A stretch of 64,000 nt of DNA from Glycomyces amatae. GTDB taxonomy: Bacteria > Actinomycetota > Actinomycetes > Mycobacteriales > Micromonosporaceae. The notes under the pieces were generated by a model. It worked only from the letters and a program-made list of their open reading frames with translations. It searched no databases and was not told where the DNA came from. Below, in pieces: positions 60,032-64,000 of this stretch (positions are counted from its first letter, which is position 1; each line of letters opens with the position of its first letter). The stretch covers positions 310,001 through 374,000 of the forward strand of contig NZ_JAJLQZ010000001.1 of NCBI RefSeq assembly GCF_020991375.1, in the 5' to 3' direction. Made by a program: the position numbers and the translations under genes.

Positions 60032-61236
60032 TCCCGCCTTACCTCCGCTCTCCGCACCTGGCCGCGCTCTGGAAGGAGGCCCACCGCAGGCTCTCCACCG
60101 GCGCCGCGGTCACCGCGATCCGCCTGCGCGGCCTCCACGACGACGAACGCCACGCCCTGGCAGAGCTCCTCGCCACCGACCGCCTCCCCGATGCGGATCC
60201 ACGCATCACCATTGCGGCACTGCGGGAATCACTCGATCCCATCCCGCTCGAAACGGTCCTCACCGAACTCGTCGGCCCCGTGGACGACCAGACTGCCCGC
60301 CGCCGCGAAGCCGCCGCCGAACGCGAGGGCCTCTGGACCTGGCTCGCATCGCACCCGCTCCTGAGCGCCCGCCCGGCCCTCCAGGCCTGGGCCGCCCGCC
60401 TCAGGGCCGAACCGCTCATCACCACCGTCACCGAGACCCGCGACCTCATCGGCCGCGCCCTCGCCGTCATCGAAGCCCTTCCCGCCGAACTCCTCCCGCT
60501 GCCGGTCCTCGCGCAGCGCACCCTGGGCGGCCCGCACGCGCTCGACACCGGCCGCCTCCCGGCCCTCGTCCTCCGCGCGATCGCCGTCGAGACCGGCCGC
60601 CCCGATCCGCTCGACGCCGAGCAGCGCCGAGAGGTCTGGGAAGCGGCCGGGGTGGTCTGCGACGAACTCTCCTCGACGGTCCTGGTCGCCGGCCTCGCCC
60701 CGGAGGGCGACTCGTTCCTGGCGTCGACACTGCGCGCCGCGAAGGCCGAGGGCGAAGCGGTCGCGGTCACGCTGGGGCAACTGCGCCGGTCACCGATCAC
60801 GTTCGCGCCCAGCACGACCGTTGTCTCAGTCGTGGAGAACCCCTCGGTCGTGCAAGCGGCCCTGGACCGCTTCGGCGCGGCCGTCCCGCCGCTGATCTGC
60901 GTCTCCGGCCGCCTCCACGTCGCGGCCCGGAGACTCCTGCGCGCCCTCACCACCGCAGGTCTCGATGTGCGTTACCACGGCGACTTCGACCCCGCAGGCA
61001 TCAGCATCGCTACCGACGTGATCACGAATCTCGGCGCCCGCCCCTGGCGCATGGGAGCCGCCGACTACCTGGACGCCCTCGCCCCGGGCCCCGGCTTCGA
61101 TCCCGACATGGTCCCCGCGACGCCGTGGGATGCGACGCTTCGCGAGGCGATGCGCCGTGAAGCGACCACCGTCTACGAAGAAGCCGTGGTCGACGGCCTC
61201 TTGGACGATCTCGCCATTGAGAACCGAGCAAACTGA
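60028..61236 (+). CDS. jetD: Wadjet JetD-like (TIGR02679/DUF2399) Toprim nuclease
   Basis: 402 residues from GTG 60028 (overlaps the jetC stop). The N-terminal half is helical (DUF3323-like). The C-terminal half has the Toprim/topoisomerase VI A-like core: VSVVENPSVVQAAL (the conserved Glu), ICVSGRLHVAARRLLRAL and the metal-binding DxD in YHGDFDPAGISIA near residue 319. JetD cleaves DNA captured by the JetABC motor. It closes a complete four-gene Wadjet operon, which by domain family looks like type III. No terminator hairpin was seen after it. Confidence 0.9.
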   Translation: MIPPYLRSPHLAALWKEAHRRLSTGAAVTAIRLRGLHDDERHALAELLATDRLPDADPRITIAALRESLDPIPLETVLTELVGPVDDQTARRREAAAEREGLWTWLASHPLLSARPALQAWAARLRAEPLITTVTETRDLIGRALAVIEALPAELLPLPVLAQRTLGGPHALDTGRLPALVLRAIAVETGRPDPLDAEQRREVWEAAGVVCDELSSTVLVAGLAPEGDSFLASTLRAAKAEGEAVAVTLGQLRRSPITFAPSTTVVSVVENPSVVQAALDRFGAAVPPLICVSGRLHVAARRLLRALTTAGLDVRYHGDFDPAGISIATDVITNLGARPWRMGAADYLDALAPGPGFDPDMVPATPWDATLREAMRREATTVYEEAVVDGLLDDLAIENRAN

Positions 61237-61356
61237 GGTTCCGGGGCTCGCATGCGCCCCACCCGATACGAAAGACGCTCCTCTCGATCACGAACCGGTG
61301 GATGTGCTCGTGCAGGATCGATGTCGGACGAGGCTCCTCATCTCGCCCCGAGCGCC

Positions 61357-61560
61357 TCAAACCGAACGTCGCGCGATAGCGAGGCCCCGAATCTCCAGGT
61401 AAACGCGGAGATTGTGTTCGAGGACCGACAGATCGCTGCGCATAGAGCCCGCCGCGTGCTCGATCTTGTGCACGGCTTCTTCGCGCGCGATCCTGGTGAG
61501 ATCGGAGTTCCAGTGGTCTTCGCCGAGATCATCGAGGACGGCCTTCCTCAGTAGCCGCAA
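61357..61560 (-). CDS. Possible small helical protein
   Basis: About 67 residues if started at TTG 61560. The frame has good third-position GC and reads as a clean amphipathic helical protein (LDDLGEDHWNSDLTRIAREE, then LSVLEHNLRVYLEIRG). It could also continue upstream in the same frame. No family was recognised. It lies opposite the end of jetD, in a 405-bp stretch (61237-61641) that has no other supported gene and a lower GC content than the Wadjet operon. Confidence 0.4.
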   Translation of the reverse strand: MRLLRKAVLDDLGEDHWNSDLTRIAREEAVHKIEHAAGSMRSDLSVLEHNLRVYLEIRGLAIARRSV

Positions 61561-61641
61561 CGATCGTGACGCTTTCCACGGTTGACGGCCAGGCCCGGTG
61601 ACGTGATGCCGGAGCGGTTCGCGATCCCTGGATGGGGCCTG

Positions 61642-62322
61642 TCATCGCTCGGCCAAGTCGGCCACGTTCGCACCGACAGCGGGAAGGTACTCGTCGTGCA
61701 GCCACGCGACGAGATCGGACGAGGGTACGCAGCCTTCGGCGTCGCACCGCTCCTCGTCCGGTACACGGTAGACCTCGAAGTCCACGAAGAGCACCACGTT
61801 CGCGATCCGTGCGGCGACCTCGGTCGGCCCGGCGCGGTTCGAATCCGGCCTGCTCCAGATGAAGCCGTCCTCCCAGGGGTCGGGGGCCTCTGAGAGGATG
61901 TCCGCAGAGCCGCGGAGCTCCGTGTCGGACAACTGCACGCGCTCGGGGATCTCGATCGTCTCCTCGGCCTCCGATGCGGAGTCGTAGACCTCTATCCCGA
62001 ATCGGAGCCACGAGTTGTAGTACTCCGTCTCGGATTCGTCCTCGGGAGCCGCCCAGGTCATGGAGACGGAGCAGAACGCCTCCTGCTCCACCTGCAGGTC
62101 CTCGGCTTGGATCTCGATGCCGTTCTCCGTGAAGAACCCGCTCAGCTCCTCGTAGCCGGCGGCGCTGCACTCCTCGGGGCCCGTGAGGTCGAGTTCGAGC
62201 ACCTCCACCTCGGGCGCCGGCGATTCGGCGCCGACGTCGTCGGTCTCGCAGGCTGCGATGGCGAAGGCCAAAGCCATCAGCGATGTCAGTGCTGGGAATC
62301 GATGCAGGGAGCGGTCGGCCAT
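61642..62322 (-). CDS. Lipoprotein of the second secretion-substrate locus
   Basis: 226 residues from ATG 62322 (MADRSLHRFPALTSLMALAF). The signal sequence ends in lipobox I-A-A-C, giving a lipid-anchored extracytoplasmic protein. The mature part has paired Cys (EECSAAGYEE and EAFCSVSM; later ERCDAEGC) and ends VAWLHDEYLPAVGANVADL. This C-terminal motif is shared with the lipoprotein at 10516-11259 and the anchored protein at 62578-63294. It is the last gene of a minus-strand run that begins with a WXG-type gene, so it probably serves the exported WXG complex. Confidence 0.72.
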   Translation of the reverse strand: MADRSLHRFPALTSLMALAFAIAACETDDVGAESPAPEVEVLELDLTGPEECSAAGYEELSGFFTENGIEIQAEDLQVEQEAFCSVSMTWAAPEDESETEYYNSWLRFGIEVYDSASEAEETIEIPERVQLSDTELRGSADILSEAPDPWEDGFIWSRPDSNRAGPTEVAARIANVVLFVDFEVYRVPDEERCDAEGCVPSSDLVAWLHDEYLPAVGANVADLAER

Positions 62323-62324
62323 TG

Positions 62325-62581
62325 ATGTACCCCGGAATGATCTGGTAGACGAGCGGGTTCGAGAAGTATCCGTCCCAGACGAGCGCCTCCGATTCGAAGC
62401 ACCCTCCGGAGCGGCCCTCACGGGACTTCTCCTCGGCCCAGGCGGCCGAGCGAGGGGGCACTATGAGCGGAGCGCGGTGCTCGACGGCGTGAGCGTCGGT
62501 GTCTTGGAGGTCGATGGTGAGCGGCTTCCGATCTCCAGCGACTATCTGGCCGCGGCTTGAGAATGCGGTGGCGGCCTTCAA
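62325..62581 (-). pseudogene. Coding-like remnant between two anchored proteins
   Basis: The frame beginning at a TTG (62581) that overlaps the upstream stop as TTGA reads sensibly for about 85 codons (KPLTIDLQDTDAHAVEHRAP, then FESEALVWDGYFSNPLVYQ) with high third-position GC. From about 62310 it becomes Arg-rich out-of-frame text within the lipoprotein gene. It therefore looks like a truncated or frameshifted gene whose 3' part was replaced. No family was recognised. A short functional peptide is an alternative. Confidence 0.4.
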
Positions 62582-63294
62582 CCAGGGGCTGCAAGCTCCT
62601 CGATCGCCGCATGCAGTGACGGCAGGTATTCGTCGCTCAGGAGTGCGGCGATGTCCTGTTCCGATGGTGCGCACGTTGCACCGTCGGCTTCGATTCCGAC
62701 CTCGATCCGATAGAAATCCGCCAGCGCGATCGCGGCGATCTTTCGCCCCGGGAGAAATTCGGAAATGAAGACTTCGCCTTCGCGCCAAGGGGCGCCGAAT
62801 GTCGAGTAGTGCGTGTCGAACATATCCCCCTCGCTGCCGTAGTTGTTCTTGAAGGTTTCGTAGCCCTCGATGACGAACGCTTCGCTCGGGTTGGGGTAGA
62901 CGTCGATGTAGATGCGAGACTGCGGTTCAGCGACTTCGGCTTCTTCTGGCGGGCAACCGGCCTGAGCGTATGTCAGACTGCAGCTCGCCCTCTGGATTGT
63001 TTGAAGCTCCTCGACGTATGTGGTGGGAGAGGAGTCGTTCGTCATTGACGGGTCGGCATCGATTCCCATGAGGGCGGCAAGTTCTTGCAAGCGAAATGAG
63101 TTGCAGGGGTCCTCCAAGCTGAGCACTGAGTTCGTCTGTTCGAGGAAAGCCCCTGGCTCGTTGCCATCGCTCTGCCTGAAGTACTCGAACGCCTGTGGAA
63201 GCAAGAGCAGTGCGATAGCAGTGATGAGTGCGATGGGAACGATTATAGAGAATACGATGTACATCGGGCTGCGCCGTTGCAAGCGCCTACTCAT
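62578..63294 (-). CDS. Membrane-anchored protein of the secretion-locus lipoprotein family
   Basis: 238 residues from ATG 63294 (GAGGGG six bases upstream, overlapping the WXG gene end by 8 bp); a GTG at 63309 is possible. An uncleaved N-terminal helix (YIVFSIIVPIALITAIALLL) anchors an extracytoplasmic domain with LEDPCNSFRLQELAALMGI, a DPC motif reminiscent of DUF3558, then IYIDVYPNPSEAF and the C-terminal ALLSDEYLPSLHAAIEEL. This matches the product of 10516-11259 in order of motifs, but with a transmembrane anchor instead of a lipobox. It is coupled to the WXG-type gene upstream. Confidence 0.7.
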   Translation of the reverse strand: MSRRLQRRSPMYIVFSIIVPIALITAIALLLLPQAFEYFRQSDGNEPGAFLEQTNSVLSLEDPCNSFRLQELAALMGIDADPSMTNDSSPTTYVEELQTIQRASCSLTYAQAGCPPEEAEVAEPQSRIYIDVYPNPSEAFVIEGYETFKNNYGSEGDMFDTHYSTFGAPWREGEVFISEFLPGRKIAAIALADFYRIEVGIEADGATCAPSEQDIAALLSDEYLPSLHAAIEELAAPG

Positions 63295-64000
63295 CCTGAT
63301 ACCCCTCACCTGGAATATAGGTGACGCTCCCGATGTTGGTGCCAGCCGTGAACCCTTGAAGTTGGGCTCCGAGGGCTTCCCGTTGTGCTTTGATTCCGGA
63401 TTCCGAGGTGTCGACTGCGCCGAGCAGGTCCGCGGTCCACTTCTGAATATCGTCGCTTGTGGCGACGTTCTCCCAAGTGACGGTGATCTTGAAGTCGCCC
63501 TGTTTAGTGGTCATGCTGGAGAGCCAGCCGGTCGCGTTGGCGAGACCGGGCACCTTGTCCAGTAGTCCGATGGTACCAATAACGTCTGCAATGGACTGTA
63601 GTACTCCGATGTCCAGTGAGAGGTGAGTCTTCTCGGCCATCGCCTTGTAGCTGTCGTACACGGCCTGCCCCAGCGTGGCATGGACGACGACCTGTGCGCG
63701 CAATTCGTCGATCGCGTAGTTCAACAGGATGGCCGCCAGGTTGGTCTGCTGCTGTGAAGCACCCGCCATGACATCGGCGCCGAAGTACCGATGTCCTTTG
63801 TCGCTGGCGAGGTCGCCGGTCCAATGGGTCTCGAAGAGTTCCCGGATGGATCCGAAGAGTCCGAGTTCATCCTGCGAGAAGGTTCGCAGCGCGGCCTCGA
63901 CGCCGACCATTCGCTGTGCAGTCAGAAGCGAATTGTCGTATCTGGTGTCGTCGAAGATCGTCTCGTATCGTTGCACGATCTGGTCGACGGCGGCGTTCGC
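63287..64000 (-). CDS. WXG-type secretion substrate, 3' part only
   Basis: The frame is open to the right edge of the window, so the 5' end is missing. About 237 residues are visible. The GTG at 63976 is probably internal, because the codons before it (ANAAVDQI) read as coding. A W-T-G turn (FETHWTGDLASDKGHRYFG) marks a WXG-type helical domain, followed by helices with AILLNYAIDELRAQVVVHA and a strand-rich C-terminus (KITVTWENVATSDDIQKW). It lacks the D-P-Y-A end of the first locus. It is followed at once by two anchored proteins, mirroring the small-protein/lipoprotein/WXG set at 10.1-12.9 kb. Lower GC suggests acquisition. Confidence 0.6.
   Translation of the reverse strand, partial: ANAAVDQIVQRYETIFDDTRYDNSLLTAQRMVGVEAALRTFSQDELGLFGSIRELFETHWTGDLASDKGHRYFGADVMAGASQQQTNLAAILLNYAIDELRAQVVVHATLGQAVYDSYKAMAEKTHLSLDIGVLQSIADVIGTIGLLDKVPGLANATGWLSSMTTKQGDFKITVTWENVATSDDIQKWTADLLGAVDTSESGIKAQREALGAQLQGFTAGTNIGSVTYIPGEGYQDE

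Noticed and set aside
1-64000. tRNA, rRNA, CRISPR arrays and intact insertion sequences
   Set aside because: None were recognised on reading both strands. No cloverleaf with a CCA-type end, repeat-spacer array or transposase gene was found.

Overview
This is about 64 kb of very GC-rich chromosome-like DNA from an actinomycete. The evidence is heavy use of GTG, TTG and ATG starts with Shine-Dalgarno sites, strong third-position GC, an HspR-type heat-shock operator, WXG-type (type VII) secretion substrates and a PrgI/VirB4 conjugation-type cluster. The style of the proteins suggests something close to Glycomycetaceae or Micromonosporales. That placement is an inference, because no rRNA or other phylogenetic marker gene lies in the window.

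Region by region. Positions 1-4.5 kb (minus strand) hold a type IV secretion-like cassette: a small pilin-like membrane protein, a PrgI-like protein, a VirB4-like ATPase and a VirB6-like protein cut by the window edge. An array of consensus DnaA boxes is buried inside the ATPase gene. Positions 4.9-17.5 kb (plus strand) are an accessory secretion-substrate locus: five helical or WXG-type large proteins or partners, two small paralogous partner proteins, a lipoprotein, three YbaB/EbfC-like proteins and several membrane proteins. Positions 17.5-24.3 kb hold an oxidoreductase, a CopC-like protein, a translationally coupled molybdenum-cofactor operon (moaC-mog-moeA-moaE), two small membrane proteins and a lower-GC patch with a PD-(D/E)XK-like protein.

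Positions 24.4-36.8 kb form a striking block. An FtsK/SpoIIIE-like ATPase and a coiled-coil membrane protein are divergent from a YqiJ-like OB-fold membrane protein, a flotillin-like SPFH protein, a 1645-residue AAA+ ATPase of the DNA-repair-ATPase kind, and a BRCT-like acidic protein. A 160-bp MITE sits exactly at the stop codon of the giant ATPase. Positions 37-49.3 kb hold clpB with a HAIR operator and a run of housekeeping or secreted proteins (acetyltransferase, ArsB-like permease, Tat-exported proteins, MOSC protein, esterase-like protein, DUF4291 protein, Rv3235-like protein).

Positions 49.4-61.2 kb hold a coupled SNF2 helicase and SWIM-zinc-finger pair, followed by a complete Wadjet (JetABCD, probably type III) anti-plasmid system whose four genes overlap one another. 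Positions 61.3-64 kb (minus strand, lower GC) hold a second secretion-associated locus: a WXG-type protein running off the window and two membrane-anchored proteins related to the lipoprotein of the first locus, with a decayed coding remnant between them.

The least explained material is the pair of secretion-substrate loci with their shared lipoprotein family and shared C-terminal tails, the flotillin/giant-ATPase/FtsK block, and the in-gene DnaA-box array. The Wadjet system is complete but belongs to a known family. No rRNA, tRNA, CRISPR array or intact insertion sequence was recognised.
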